The notes under the pieces are model-generated. The model was not told the origin of the DNA. It did not search any database and was given only the letters and a program-made list of their open reading frames with translations. A DNA stretch of 64,000 bases from Dermatophilaceae bacterium Sec6.4 (GTDB taxonomy: Bacteria > Actinomycetota > Actinomycetes > Actinomycetales > Dermatophilaceae). The position numbers were made by a program, and so were the translations under genes. The stretch spans positions 1,550,001 to 1,614,000 of the forward strand of contig CP144172.1 in assembly GCA_039636865.1 (NCBI GenBank). The letters run 5' to 3'. Of the stretch, positions 1 through 9,395 are shown in pieces (the stretch's first letter is position 1; each line of letters begins with the position of its first letter).

Positions 1-151
1 GCAGGTCTGTGTGGGTCCGCCCCTCGGTGCCTGCCCGCAGGTCGAGGCGGTCGAAGTCGTATCCCGCCAACTCGCGGGCTGCCCAGGGCAGGTCGTTGTG
101 TCCGTCGATCAGCGGATAGTCGTGCAGCAGGTCCTGCAGGTCACGTGCCAT
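1..151 (-). CDS. Membrane dipeptidase (peptidase M19), partial
   Basis: Only the first 50 codons lie in the window; the gene starts with ATG at 151 and runs off the left edge. Residues 15-23 read IDGHNDLPW. This is the signature near the N-terminus of the renal-dipeptidase family (M19), where the His and Asp of the D-G-H-x-D motif bind zinc. Family members are zinc enzymes that cleave dipeptides, including some with D-amino acids. The gene diverges from rimO with about 65 bases between the two starts. Specificity cannot be judged from this fragment. Confidence 0.8.
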   Translation of the reverse strand, partial: MARDLQDLLHDYPLIDGHNDLPWAARELAGYDFDRLDLRAGTEGRTHTDL

Positions 152-218
152 CCGGCCATCTCACCACCCCGGGGGTTCGCGCCGGGCGGCGCGCCCGAGG
201 CCAACTACGCTGTAATCC

Positions 219-1697
219 ATGTCGACCTCCTCGCGCAGCGTTGCGCTGGTAACACTCGGGTGCGCGCGTAACGAGGTCGACTCCGAGGAGTTGGCCGGCC
301 GTCTCGCCGCAGGCGGGTGGACGCTCGTGGACGATGCGGCGGATGCCGACGTCGCCGTGATCAACACCTGCGGCTTCGTGGAGCAGGCCAAGAAGGACTC
401 GATCGATGCTCTCCTGGAGGCGAACGACCTCAAGGAGCGCGGTCGTACCAAGGCCGTCGTTGCCGTCGGTTGCCTGGCCCAGCGCTACGGCAAGAAGTTG
501 GCCGAAGAGCTACCCGAGGCGGACGCCGTGCTCGGTTTCGACTCCTACGAGGACATGTCCGCCCAGCTGACCGCGATCCTGGACGGGGAGCGTCCGGAGT
601 CCCATACACCCGGGGATCGGCGCAAGTTGCTGCCGCTCTCACCGGTGGACCGGCAGGGCAGCGGCGTAGCCCAGCCAGGTCATGGGAGTAACAGCAGCAG
701 CCTTTCGACCGCAGTTCCGCAGGATGTCGCGGTGGAGTCCCCGATCGCGACGCCGCGGATCATCCGGGCCAGGCTGGACGGTCGCCCGTGGGCGCCGTTG
801 AAGATAGCCAGCGGGTGCGACCGCCGCTGCGCCTTCTGCGCGATCCCGATGTTCCGGGGGGCCTTCATCTCCCGGCGCCCGGCCGACGTGCTGGACGAGG
901 CGCGATGGCTCGGTCAGCACGACGTCCGCGAGATCTTCCTGGTCAGTGAGAACTCCACGTCGTACGGCAAGGACCTGGGCGACCTGCGGCTGCTGGACAC
1001 CATGCTGCCGGAGCTCGTGGCCGTGGAGGGCATCTCCCGGGTGCGCGTCTCCTACCTGCAGCCGGCCGAGATCCGCCCCGATCTGCTGGACGTGATGACC
1101 TCCACGCCGGGTGTCGTCCCCTACTTCGACATCTCCTTCCAGCATGCCAGTGGTCGGCTGCTGCGTACGATGCGCCGTTTCGGGGACCGTGAGTCATTCC
1201 TGGGTCTGCTGGAGCAGGTCCGCGAACGCTCCCCTCAGGCCGGTATCCGGTCCAACGTGATCGTCGGCTTCCCCGGTGAGACGCAGGACGATGTCAACGA
1301 ACTGGAGGAATTCCTGCTCGAAGCCCGCCTCGATGTGGTCGGCGTCTTCGGGTACTCCGATGAGGACGGCACCGAGGCGGAGACCTACGGGGCGAAGCTG
1401 TCGGGCGATGAGATCGAGGCGCGGGTGGACCACATTCGCACCCTGGTGACCGAGCTGAACGAACAGCGCGCGGGTGAGCGGATCGGTGAGCTGGTGGAGG
1501 TACTGGTCGAATCGGTCGAGTACGACGAGGACATCGACGGCTGGGAAGTACGCGGTCGCGCCGGTCAGCAGGGTCCGGATGTCGATGGAGAGACGATCCT
1601 GACCTGCGCCGACGGTGCGTTGCCCGCCGTGGGCGAGATCCTCTCGGCACGGGTGGAGGACACCCTCGGAATCGACTGGATCGCGAGCCCGGTGTGA
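219..1697 (+). CDS. rimO: Ribosomal protein S12 methylthiotransferase RimO
   Basis: A 492-residue radical-SAM methylthiotransferase that adds a methylthio group to an Asp of ribosomal protein S12. The N-terminal UPF0004 domain carries the second-cluster cysteines in LGCARNE (Cys15), INTCGF and VGCLAQ. The radical-SAM C-x3-C-x2-C motif is CDRRCAFC at about residues 200-207, and a TRAM domain ends the protein. [11 protein letters not shown] near the N-terminus is typical of RimO; the MiaB paralogue in this window instead has HGCQMN. A Ser- and Gly-rich linker at about 130-165 separates the domains. The next gene overlaps the stop by 4 bases (GTGA), so the two are probably cotranslated. Confidence 0.95.
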   Translation: MSTSSRSVALVTLGCARNEVDSEELAGRLAAGGWTLVDDAADADVAVINTCGFVEQAKKDSIDALLEANDLKERGRTKAVVAVGCLAQRYGKKLAEELPEADAVLGFDSYEDMSAQLTAILDGERPESHTPGDRRKLLPLSPVDRQGSGVAQPGHGSNSSSLSTAVPQDVAVESPIATPRIIRARLDGRPWAPLKIASGCDRRCAFCAIPMFRGAFISRRPADVLDEARWLGQHDVREIFLVSENSTSYGKDLGDLRLLDTMLPELVAVEGISRVRVSYLQPAEIRPDLLDVMTSTPGVVPYFDISFQHASGRLLRTMRRFGDRESFLGLLEQVRERSPQAGIRSNVIVGFPGETQDDVNELEEFLLEARLDVVGVFGYSDEDGTEAETYGAKLSGDEIEARVDHIRTLVTELNEQRAGERIGELVEVLVESVEYDEDIDGWEVRGRAGQQGPDVDGETILTCADGALPAVGEILSARVEDTLGIDWIASPV

Positions 1698-2323
1698 GCG
1701 GTGAGCGCCGATTGGTGCCGCCATCTCTGGTGCCCGATCCGGCGACCGCACCGAGTACCGGGGTCTCCAACTGGAATATCGCCAATGCGCTGACGATGCT
1801 GCGTATTGCCCTGGTACCGGTGTTCGGGTGGGTGCTGCTCGCTCGTGGTGGGCACGAGACGACGTACCGGTGGGAGGCGCTCGCGGTGTTCTTCGTGGCC
1901 TCGATCACCGATCGCATCGATGGCAACCTGGCCCGGTCCCGGGGTCTGGTCACCGACTTCGGCAAGATGATCGACCCGATCGCCGACAAGGCCCTGATGG
2001 GGATGGCACTGGTCGGTCTGTCGCTGATCGGGGAGATCCCCTGGTGGATCACCACACTCATTCTCGTCCGGGAGATCGGCATCACCATGCTGCGGCTGTG
2101 GGTTCTGCGGCACGGTGTCCTGCCCGCGAGCCGGGGCGGAAAGCTGAAGACCGCACTCCAGGCGTTGGCCATCGGATTGTTCGTCATGCCACTCGGCGGG
2201 ATCGTGCACGTCGTGGCCTGGGCCGTCCTGCTGGTGGCGCTCATGATCACGGTGCTTACCGGTATCGACTACATCTTCCAGGCGCTGCGGTTGCGCGCCG
2301 GGTCGAAGCAAACAGGTCAATGA
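1694..2323 (+). CDS. pgsA: CDP-diacylglycerol--glycerol-3-phosphate 3-phosphatidyltransferase
   Basis: A 209-residue integral membrane enzyme of the CDP-alcohol phosphatidyltransferase family. It makes phosphatidylglycerophosphate, the precursor of phosphatidylglycerol and cardiolipin. The family motif D-G-x2-A-R-x8-G-x3-D-x3-D is complete: DGNLARSRG, then [11 protein letters not shown], at about residues 75-97. Several hydrophobic segments follow. The GTG start at 1694 overlaps the rimO stop, and the stop overlaps the cinA start. The order rimO-pgsA-cinA-clgR is common in actinobacteria, which supports the assignment over other CDP-alcohol transferases. Confidence 0.92.
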   Translation: MSGERRLVPPSLVPDPATAPSTGVSNWNIANALTMLRIALVPVFGWVLLARGGHETTYRWEALAVFFVASITDRIDGNLARSRGLVTDFGKMIDPIADKALMGMALVGLSLIGEIPWWITTLILVREIGITMLRLWVLRHGVLPASRGGKLKTALQALAIGLFVMPLGGIVHVVAWAVLLVALMITVLTGIDYIFQALRLRAGSKQTGQ

Positions 2324-2835
2324 CGATGAGGTCGACGCCGATGTTCGAGCCGGCAGAGCTGATCGACGCGTTGCGACTGCGCTCAGCGACGGTTGCCGTA
2401 GCCGAGTCGCTGACCGGCGGGCTCGTGGTGTCAGCGCTGGTGGGGGTGCCCGGCGCGAGCGAGGTGGTGCGAGGGGGAGTCGTCGCCTATGCGACCGATC
2501 TGAAGTCCAGCGTGCTCGGCGTCGACGCCGACCTGTTGGCCCGCGGTGGCGCGGTACAGGCCCAGGTGGCGATGCAGATGGCGGCCGGCGTGCGCCGGGT
2601 GCTTGCAGCGACCTGGGGTCTGGCCACCACAGGTGTTGCGGGTCCGGCGCCGCAGGACGGGCAGCCCGTCGGTCGCGCGTTCATCGCGGTGTGCAGTCCG
2701 GGCTGGTCGCAAGTGCAACAGCTGGACCTGTTCGGCGACCGCGCCGCGGTGCGCGAACGGTGTACGAGCGCAGTGCTCGAGCTGCTGGCCACCGCGTTGG
2801 AAGAAACCGGTGCGAGGACTAATTCGCCCGGCTGA
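2320..2835 (+). CDS. cinA: CinA-family C-terminal domain protein (nicotinamide-nucleotide amidohydrolase type)
   Basis: A 171-residue stand-alone CinA C-terminal domain. It carries VAESLTGGLV near the N-terminus and TTGVAGPAPQDGQPVGR in the second half, both diagnostic of the family. Characterised members (PncC) deamidate nicotinamide mononucleotide in pyridine-nucleotide recycling. The N-terminal molybdopterin-like domain of full-length CinA is absent, as is usual in actinobacteria. ATG at 2320 overlaps the pgsA stop (ATGA), so this is the chosen start even though the frame stays open far upstream. It is the third gene of the rimO-pgsA-cinA operon. Confidence 0.9.
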   Translation: MTMRSTPMFEPAELIDALRLRSATVAVAESLTGGLVVSALVGVPGASEVVRGGVVAYATDLKSSVLGVDADLLARGGAVQAQVAMQMAAGVRRVLAATWGLATTGVAGPAPQDGQPVGRAFIAVCSPGWSQVQQLDLFGDRAAVRERCTSAVLELLATALEETGARTNSPG

Positions 2836-2936
2836 ATTGTTGCGCGGTCATGGTGTCTGTGGGCAAAGTCTGTGTGCACGGTCAGGGCTGCGTGAGGCAT
2901 TGGTTAGGCTGAAGCCAGCACGACATAGTCACGGCT

Positions 2937-2970
2937 CGACATTTCGATATCTGTTGCACGACATCTCGAT
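2937..2970 (+). repeat. Direct repeats before clgR
   Basis: CGACATTTCGAT (2937-2948) and CGACATCTCGAT (2959-2970) are 12-mers differing at one base, with starts 22 bp apart, about two helical turns. A third, shorter CGACAT lies at 2921. They sit in the 156-base gap just upstream of the clgR ribosome binding site. A -10-like TAGGCT lies at 2905-2910, so the repeats would fall in the transcribed leader or at a second promoter. They may be an operator, but the binding protein is unknown. Confidence 0.4.
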
Positions 2971-2991
2971 GCGGACACCTGGGAGGCGCTC

Positions 2992-3291
2992 ATGATCTTG
3001 CTACGACGCGAACTCGGTGATGTCCTGCGCGACGAGCGTCAGGAGCAGGGCCGGACGCTGCGTGAGGTCTCGGCAGCCGCTCGGGTATCGCTCGGCTACC
3101 TCAGTGAGATCGAGCGCGGCGAGAAGGAAGCCAGCTCGGAGTTGCTTTCCTCGGTGTGCTCGGCGCTCGGCATCCCGCTCTCGATCGCCCTTTCTCAGGT
3201 GTCCGAGCGGGTCGCTGCAGCCGAAGCCGTGTCTGCGCCGGTGCCGCTGCCGATGCACAAGCCTGCGACCCCGGTCGTCTCTGCAGCCTGA
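2992..3291 (+). CDS. clgR: XRE-family transcriptional regulator ClgR
   Basis: A 99-residue helix-turn-helix protein. It begins [20 protein letters not shown], and the HTH at about residues 20-55 contains [20 protein letters not shown]. This sequence and the position after pgsA-cinA match ClgR, which activates clp protease and stress genes in Streptomyces, Corynebacterium and mycobacteria and is itself turned over by Clp. The C-terminus is short and Ala/Pro-rich and ends VVSAA, so a degradation tag is plausible but not proven. A GGGAGG ribosome binding site precedes the ATG. Direct repeats upstream may be its operator. Confidence 0.88.
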   Translation: MILLRRELGDVLRDERQEQGRTLREVSAAARVSLGYLSEIERGEKEASSELLSSVCSALGIPLSIALSQVSERVAAAEAVSAPVPLPMHKPATPVVSAA

Positions 3292-3316
3292 CCGCAACCT
3301 GACCGCCTCGTCGCGG

Positions 3317-3366
3317 AAGTTGTGTGAACGGGCGCGCTCCATGAGGCGCACCCGTTCACACAACTT
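3317..3366 (+). terminator. Long-stem hairpin between clgR and the Nei gene
   Basis: Arms 3317-3337 and 3346-3366 are each 21 bases and pair with one mismatch around an 8-base loop. They lie between two convergent genes, so the hairpin probably terminates transcription from both sides. No U-tract follows. Confidence 0.75.
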
Positions 3367-3381
3367 CTCGAGAACGCAGCC

Positions 3382-4221
3382 TCAACGGCCCAGCGGTCGC
3401 TGCTTTTTCCCGTCGTCGGTAGGCCCCAGGCCGCCCTGACAGGTGGGGCAGTAGAACATGGTGCGGTCCTGCGGTGGCTGTCCGATCATGGCCACCCGGA
3501 TCTGGCGGCCGCACCGTTCGCACGGCAGGCCGCTGCGTCCGTGCACGTAGTTGTCGTCCTGCAGCCCGGTGCGTTGGGTGAGCGACCGGTTCGGGTGATG
3601 TGCTGAATGTTCGAGTTGCCGGTGGGCGACGTCGACCAGTTCGCGTAGTTGCGCGTGCTCCAGTTCTCCCACGGGCTGCCACGGCGGCATCCGCTGGGCG
3701 AAGAGGGCCTCCGCCGCGAAGAAGGTGCCGATCCCGGCGAGATTGCGTTGGTCCAGCAGCGCCGCACCGATCGGCACCTGCGGCGCGCGGGCGAGGTGGC
3801 TCACTGCCTGGTCCGGATCCCAGTCCGGGCCCAGGATGTCCGGGCCAAGATGTCCCACGAGCCGGTGTTCGCCCGACGTGGGGATCAGATCGAGCATTCC
3901 GAGCCGCCACCCCACCGCAGCCCAGGTGTCGGTGGCGAGCAGGGCCCGGATGTCGCCAGCCCGGGCAAAGCGCGGGGTGACCGAAGAGGTGGGACGCACC
4001 CGCCACGATCCCTCCATCCGCAGGTGGGAGTGGATGGTCAGTCCCGAATCAAGTCGGTGCAGCAGGTGTTTTCCACGACTGTGCACGCCGGTCGTGACCA
4101 TGCCGTGCAGCGGGCGGTCCCCGATGTTGGGCCACCTCAGCTCCGCGCCTGCGAGTGGTTCACCCCGCAGCGCCGCATCGAGCCGTTGGGCGGCCTTCCA
4201 CACCACATCTCCCTCCGGCAT
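3382..4221 (-). CDS. Fpg/Nei-family DNA glycosylase (endonuclease VIII type)
   Basis: A 279-residue base-excision repair glycosylase/AP lyase. Mature family proteins begin Pro-Glu, and here the start reads MPEGDVVWKAAQRL; the Pro is the catalytic nucleophile. MPEGD followed by V rather than MPELPE points to the Nei branch. The C-terminal zinc finger is present as CERCGRQIRV and FYCPTCQ at about residues 235-265. An H2TH region with LLDQRNLAGIGTFFAAE precedes it. In mycobacteria a nei gene also neighbours lhr, as seen here. It converges on clgR across a strong hairpin. Confidence 0.9.
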   Translation of the reverse strand: MPEGDVVWKAAQRLDAALRGEPLAGAELRWPNIGDRPLHGMVTTGVHSRGKHLLHRLDSGLTIHSHLRMEGSWRVRPTSSVTPRFARAGDIRALLATDTWAAVGWRLGMLDLIPTSGEHRLVGHLGPDILGPDWDPDQAVSHLARAPQVPIGAALLDQRNLAGIGTFFAAEALFAQRMPPWQPVGELEHAQLRELVDVAHRQLEHSAHHPNRSLTQRTGLQDDNYVHGRSGLPCERCGRQIRVAMIGQPPQDRTMFYCPTCQGGLGPTDDGKKQRPLGR

Positions 4222-4364
4222 ACGTTCGAACGTAGTTGCCGACGGTGCCGGCCGGCTGCGGGGGTCGAAATAGGATGGTCCTGCTCAGCGCAGGTATGTG
4301 AAGCTGAGTGCCGCGCCGCGCATCGTTGCGGCATGTTCGGGCACCGATGCAGCAGGAGGACACG

Positions 4365-4580
4365 ATGACGCAGGAATCGCAGTCGAAAGAGCCGAACGCG
4401 AAGGACCCGCAGAACGGACCGGATGAGGAGATGCGGCGCAAGTTCCGTGAGGCGCTGGACAAGAAGCACGCGCACGGTGGGCCCAATGCCCCCGATCGCA
4501 GTGGTCGCTCCAAAGCAGCGGGAAAACACGATGCGGAAACTGGGGGAACCCAGCAGATGTTCCGCCGTAAGTCGGGCTGA
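4365..4580 (+). CDS. DUF5302 family small protein
   Basis: A 71-residue, very hydrophilic protein rich in Lys, Glu, Asp and Gly. The core DEEMRRKFREALDKKHAH resembles the small actinobacterial DUF5302 family, whose function is unknown. The start is ATG at 4365, preceded by a strong AGGAGGA at about 4352-4358; an in-frame codon further upstream lacks such a site. No membrane segment or signal is seen. It may be largely disordered. It diverges from the Nei gene and converges on lhr. Confidence 0.75.
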   Translation: MTQESQSKEPNAKDPQNGPDEEMRRKFREALDKKHAHGGPNAPDRSGRSKAAGKHDAETGGTQQMFRRKSG

Positions 4581-4627
4581 CCCAGCGCGTTGGAATGTCG
4601 AACAGCTGAGGCATTGATCGACGAGGG

Positions 4628-4655
4628 CGTTGATCAACTGCCGCGTTGGTCAACG
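4628..4655 (-). terminator. Hairpin at the 3' end of lhr
   Basis: CGTTGATCAAC (4628-4638) pairs with GTTGGTCAACG (4645-4655) with one mismatch around a 6-base loop. It overlaps the lhr stop codon and lies between lhr and the convergent DUF5302 gene. The left arm also contains the palindrome GTTGATCAAC. Confidence 0.5.
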
Positions 4656-7600
4656 TCGTAGTCGCAGGCCGCGGGGTGTCGTATGGAACCCCGCGGTCTG
4701 TAGTGCAGCGGTCAGCGGTGAGTCGGCACCGAGTACGGCGTCGCCGTCCGCAGTGTGCACGGTAATTCCACTCAGTGCGCCTTCGCGGACGGCGAGTACG
4801 AGCGCGTCCGCCGCGGCTTGGAGTTCGGATTCTTCGGTGGACCAGCTCAGCAGCGACTTGCCGCCGCGCTCTATGTAGAGGGCCAACGACCCGTCCACCA
4901 GCACCACGAGAGCACCGGCTTTGCGGCCCGGTTTGTGTCCGCCACCGGATTCGGGCCAGGGCAGTGCCGCGCCGTACGGGTTGGCAGGGTCGGCAGCGGC
5001 CAGGACGACCGCGCGCGCTGCCTCGCTCGGCGCCGGCGGATCCCACGGGTTGCGGTGCGAGGTGATCGGTTTGGTTCCCGCGCGGAGCCGATCGATCGCG
5101 CCGGAGGTGGCGAACTGGGCCGCGCCCAGACCTTCCACGAAGTATCCACGTCGCACCCGTCCGGTCTCCTCAGCCGAAGCCAGCACCTTGTAGATGACCG
5201 AGAACCCACCCGGCACCCCTTCGGCAGCCACCGATCCACGGGTCACCACGCCATAGCGGTCCAGCAGCACCTCGGTGGTCGCGAGCGCGCGCAAGGTCGC
5301 GTCGGTGTCTGCAGCGGGCAGCGCGGACCACCGCCCCGCGCCGGTTGGCGGACCACCGCGGACCGGCATTGCCGGGCGGGCAGCGCCCATCGCGCGCAGA
5401 CCGGAGCCGGGTCGGGCATACCGCGTGCGCCGTGGGCCGGACGTACGGGCCTTGTGGGCCGTCTTGCCGCCGGCCAACAGGGCGCGTACCGGAGTCAGAG
5501 TGTCGCCGGTCATTCGTCCGGCCCACACCAGATCCCACAGAGCGGTGATGAACTCGGTGTCGTTCGTCGAGCCCACCGCGTCCGAGAGTGACCGGAAGAA
5601 GTAGGCGCCGCCCGCGCCGAGCGCTTCGATCAGAGCGAGGTGGGTCGGTGCCAGCTCGAGCGTCGTATCGGCCGGTGCCAGCGTGAGGTGGGCTGTCTCC
5701 GCCAGATGCAGGGACACCCATCCGTCGTCGCCGGGTAGTGCTGCGTGCCCCTGCCAGAGCACCTCACCACCACTGGTCAACTCGTCCAGCAGCGCCGGGG
5801 TGTAACCGACGACCCGAGCCGGCAGCACCAGGGTCTCCAGCGCGCTGGCGGGCACCCGGGCCCCGGCAAGCTGTTCCACTGCGCGCAGCAGGCCATCGAC
5901 ACCCCGGGCGCGCCCCTGGATGCCTTGCCAGGAGGGCATGAACCGCGCGAATTCCACTGCCGGCACCGGTTCGACCTCTGCCCGTAGCGATGCCAGCGAG
6001 CGCCGCTTGAGGATCCGCAGCACTTCGCGGTCGCAGAACTCCAGCGCGCCCTCGCCGGACTGCACGCCGGGCCTGAACTCGCCCTCCACCAACCTGCCGA
6101 CACCCACGAGGCGCCGCAGGCCGTCGTTGACCACTGCGCGACCGAGACCGAACGACTCGGCGGCTTCCATGACGGTGAACGGGATATGCGTGCGGGCGTA
6201 GCGCGACAGCAGCTCCCCGAGCGGGTCGTTGACCGGTTCGAGGAAGACACCGGGCACGCCGGGTGGCAGGGCAACGCCGAGTGCGTCGCGCAGGCGGGAT
6301 GCGTCTTCGATGGCGGCGTACCGCACAATTCCACCCCAGGAGGGCTCGATGACCCGCCGGGTCTGGATGAGCTCGGTCAGCCACCCCTGGACCTCGCCGA
6401 TGGTGCTCTCGCTGCGGGCGGTGACCTCGGTGACGGTGAGTGGGCCGAGCACCCGCAGCAGGTCGGCGACATCCTCCATGTTTCGTGCGCGACGGTTCTG
6501 CGCCAGGCGTTGCAGCTCTTGCCCGGTGTCGGTGACGACCTGCGGGTCCAGCAGATCGCGCAGCGAGGCACCCTCGGCGGTTCCCAGCAGATCCGACAGC
6601 AACGACGGGTCGAGCGAGAGCGCGGCGGCACGACGTTCGGCGAGTGGGGAGTCGCCTTCGTAGAGGAACTGTGCGACGTACCCGAAGAGCAGACTCGCCG
6701 CGAACGGTGAGGGTCGCGGTGTGTCGACCTGCACCATGCGCACCTTGCGTGCCCCGATATCGCGCATCAGCTGAGTCAGGCCCGGCACGTCGAAGACATC
6801 CTGTACGCACTCGCGCACCGCCTCCAGCACGATCGGGAACGACGGATAGCGGCTGGCGACCTCCAGCAGTTGCGACGCTCGTTGGCGTTGCTGCCACAGC
6901 GCCTGCCGCTTACCCGGCTGCCGTCGGGGCAGCAGCAGGGCACGTGCCGCGCACTCGCGGAAGCGCGCTGCGAACAGTGCCGATCCGCCGATCTGCTCGG
7001 TGACCAGCTGATGTACGTCATCGGGGTCGAGGGCGATGATCTCCATCAACGCACTGCCCAACGACTGCTCGCCCTCGTCGAGATCCAGGTCGAGCAGCCG
7101 CAGCACGATGCCGTCGTCGCCGTGCATGGCCTGCACCTCCAGGCCGAACCGCTCCCGCATCCGAGCCGCGATCGCGAGTGCCCAGGGTGCGTGTACCCCG
7201 GCGCCGAAGGGTGAGTGGATCACGATCCGCCAGTCGCCCAGTTCGTCCCGGAACCGCTCGACGACGATCTGGCGGTCGTGGGACAGGTGGCCGGTGGCTT
7301 CCTGCTGATCGCGCAGGTAGGCGATCAGGTTGTCCGCGGCCCACTGGTCCAGGCCCGCGGCGCGCACCCGTTCATGTGCCTTGTCGTCGGGCAGGGCACC
7401 GACCTCGCGGACGAAGGCACCTACCGCGGCGCCCAGCTCGACCGGCCGTCCCAGCGAGTCGCCCTTCCAGAACGGCAACTTTCCCGGTTGGCCGGGGGCA
7501 GGCGTCACCAGCACCTGGTCGTGGGTGATGTCCTCGATCCGCCAGGTGCTGGTGCCGAGGGTGAACAGGTCACCGACCCGCGACTCGTAGACCATCTCCT

Positions 7601-9323
7601 CGTCCAGCTCACCCACGCGACGCCCGGGCCCGGTGCCGCCGGCCAGGAACACGCCGTACAGCCCGCGGTCGGGGATCGTGCCGCCGCTGGTGACCGCGAG
7701 TCGTTGCGCGCCGGGACGACCGGTCAGGGTCGCGCCGACCCGGTCCCAGACGATGCGCGGTCGTAGCTCGGCGAACTCTTCGCTGGGATACCGACCCGAG
7801 AGCATGTCGAGCACCGACTCCAGCACCGTGCGCGCCAGCGTGCCGAACGGTGCTGCTCGTTGCACCAGTGCGTAGAGCTCCTCGACGTTCCACTCATCCA
7901 TCGCGCACATCGCGACGATGTGCTGAGCCAGCACGTCGATGGGGTTGGACGGCACCTTCAGGGCCTCGATGCCGCCGCTGCGCATCCGCTCGACGACGAC
8001 AGCGGTCTGCACGAGATCGCCGCGAAATTTGGGGAAGACCACGCCGTGACTGACGGCACCGACCTGGTGCCCAGCACGCCCGACCCGCTGCAACCCGCTC
8101 GCGACACTGGGTGGGGACTCCACCTGGATCACGAGGTCGACCGCCCCCATGTCGATGCCGAGCTCCAGGGAACTGGTGGCGACCACAGCCGGCAGTGCGC
8201 CGGTCTTGAGTGCGTCCTCGATCTCGCCGCGCTGCTCCTTGCTCACCGACCCGTGGTGGGCGCGGGCGAGTACGGCGGGCGCACCGCGGGCGCTGCCTGC
8301 CTGCGCCATCATCTGGGCCGGTGGGCGCGACGCCTGATCGTCGGCAGTATCGGCCGATTCGGCGGTGCGTTCCTGCCAGATCTCGTTGAGGCGGGTTGTC
8401 AGTCGCTCGGCGAGCCGCCGAGAGTTGGCGAAGACCAGTGTGGACCGGTGGGTGGTGATCAGGTCGACGATGCGTTCTTCCACATGTGGCCAGATCGAGC
8501 TGCGCTCGCGGGGGCCGGCTGCGGCACCGCTCAGATCCTGGGTGACCTGGCCCAGTTCAGCCAGATCGGGTACGGGGACGACGACGTCGAGGTCCCACTT
8601 CTTGGTCGACGGTGGTTGGACACAGGTCACCGGCCGGCCGCCGGCGAGGAACCGGGCGACCTCCTCGACAGGTCGAACCGTGGCGGAGAGTCCCACCCGT
8701 TGCGCGGGGGTGTCGAGCAACGCATCCAGCCGCTCCAGGGACACGGCCAGGTGCGCACCACGTTTGGAGCCGGCAAGCGCATGCACCTCGTCCAGGATCA
8801 CGGTCTCGATACCGGTGAGGGTCTCGCGAGCAGCCGAGGTCAGCAGCAGGAACAGCGACTCCGGGGTGGTGATGAGCACGTCGCTGGGGGTGCGGGTGAA
8901 GGCACGGCGTTCCTGCGCAGGGGTGTCGCCCGAGCGTACGGCGACCGTCACCTCGGGCGGCTGTTCGCCGAGGCGTATTGCGGCGTGTTTGAGGCCGACC
9001 AGCGGCGCGCGTAGGTTGCGTTCGACATCGACGGCCAGTGCCTTCATCGGAGAGATGTAGAGCACCCGGCAGCGTTTCTGCGGATCCTCCGGCACGGCCT
9101 GCGTGGCGATCCGGTCCAGCGCCCACAGAAAAGCGGACAGCGTCTTACCGGAGCCGGTGGGCGCGACCACGAGCGTGTGGGCCCCGCTGGAGATCGCGTC
9201 CCACGCACCGACCTGCGCGGTCGTGGGCTCGCTGAACGTGCCCGTGAACCACGCCCGGGTGATCGGGGAGAACCGGTCCAGGACATCGGCTGTGCTCTTG
9301 GCTGTGCTCTTGCTGGTGCTCAT
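4650..9323 (-). CDS. lhr: ATP-dependent helicase Lhr
   Basis: A 1557-residue superfamily 2 DNA helicase of the large helicase-related (Lhr) type, which moves 3' to 5' on single-stranded DNA. Walker A is APTGSGKT at about residue 55, the DExH box is LDEVHAL, and later helicase motifs include SSLELGIDMG and QRVGRAGH. A winged-helix and long Lhr C-terminal region follow. The length matches full bacterial Lhr (about 1500). I chose ATG at 9323 (MSTSKSTAK); an ATG nine codons upstream is possible. Mycobacterial lhr is induced by DNA damage and is near nei, as here. Confidence 0.95.
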   Translation of the reverse strand: MSTSKSTAKSTADVLDRFSPITRAWFTGTFSEPTTAQVGAWDAISSGAHTLVVAPTGSGKTLSAFLWALDRIATQAVPEDPQKRCRVLYISPMKALAVDVERNLRAPLVGLKHAAIRLGEQPPEVTVAVRSGDTPAQERRAFTRTPSDVLITTPESLFLLLTSAARETLTGIETVILDEVHALAGSKRGAHLAVSLERLDALLDTPAQRVGLSATVRPVEEVARFLAGGRPVTCVQPPSTKKWDLDVVVPVPDLAELGQVTQDLSGAAAGPRERSSIWPHVEERIVDLITTHRSTLVFANSRRLAERLTTRLNEIWQERTAESADTADDQASRPPAQMMAQAGSARGAPAVLARAHHGSVSKEQRGEIEDALKTGALPAVVATSSLELGIDMGAVDLVIQVESPPSVASGLQRVGRAGHQVGAVSHGVVFPKFRGDLVQTAVVVERMRSGGIEALKVPSNPIDVLAQHIVAMCAMDEWNVEELYALVQRAAPFGTLARTVLESVLDMLSGRYPSEEFAELRPRIVWDRVGATLTGRPGAQRLAVTSGGTIPDRGLYGVFLAGGTGPGRRVGELDEEMVYESRVGDLFTLGTSTWRIEDITHDQVLVTPAPGQPGKLPFWKGDSLGRPVELGAAVGAFVREVGALPDDKAHERVRAAGLDQWAADNLIAYLRDQQEATGHLSHDRQIVVERFRDELGDWRIVIHSPFGAGVHAPWALAIAARMRERFGLEVQAMHGDDGIVLRLLDLDLDEGEQSLGSALMEIIALDPDDVHQLVTEQIGGSALFAARFRECAARALLLPRRQPGKRQALWQQRQRASQLLEVASRYPSFPIVLEAVRECVQDVFDVPGLTQLMRDIGARKVRMVQVDTPRPSPFAASLLFGYVAQFLYEGDSPLAERRAAALSLDPSLLSDLLGTAEGASLRDLLDPQVVTDTGQELQRLAQNRRARNMEDVADLLRVLGPLTVTEVTARSESTIGEVQGWLTELIQTRRVIEPSWGGIVRYAAIEDASRLRDALGVALPPGVPGVFLEPVNDPLGELLSRYARTHIPFTVMEAAESFGLGRAVVNDGLRRLVGVGRLVEGEFRPGVQSGEGALEFCDREVLRILKRRSLASLRAEVEPVPAVEFARFMPSWQGIQGRARGVDGLLRAVEQLAGARVPASALETLVLPARVVGYTPALLDELTSGGEVLWQGHAALPGDDGWVSLHLAETAHLTLAPADTTLELAPTHLALIEALGAGGAYFFRSLSDAVGSTNDTEFITALWDLVWAGRMTGDTLTPVRALLAGGKTAHKARTSGPRRTRYARPGSGLRAMGAARPAMPVRGGPPTGAGRWSALPAADTDATLRALATTEVLLDRYGVVTRGSVAAEGVPGGFSVIYKVLASAEETGRVRRGYFVEGLGAAQFATSGAIDRLRAGTKPITSHRNPWDPPAPSEAARAVVLAAADPANPYGAALPWPESGGGHKPGRKAGALVVLVDGSLALYIERGGKSLLSWSTEESELQAAADALVLAVREGALSGITVHTADGDAVLGADSPLTAALQTAGFHTTPRGLRLRR

Positions 9324-9395
9324 CGCGTGCTCAAGACTGCCATCCGCCACCGACAGCCGTTCAGGCGACGACCAGGGGATGGAGGTGCAGGGGGG

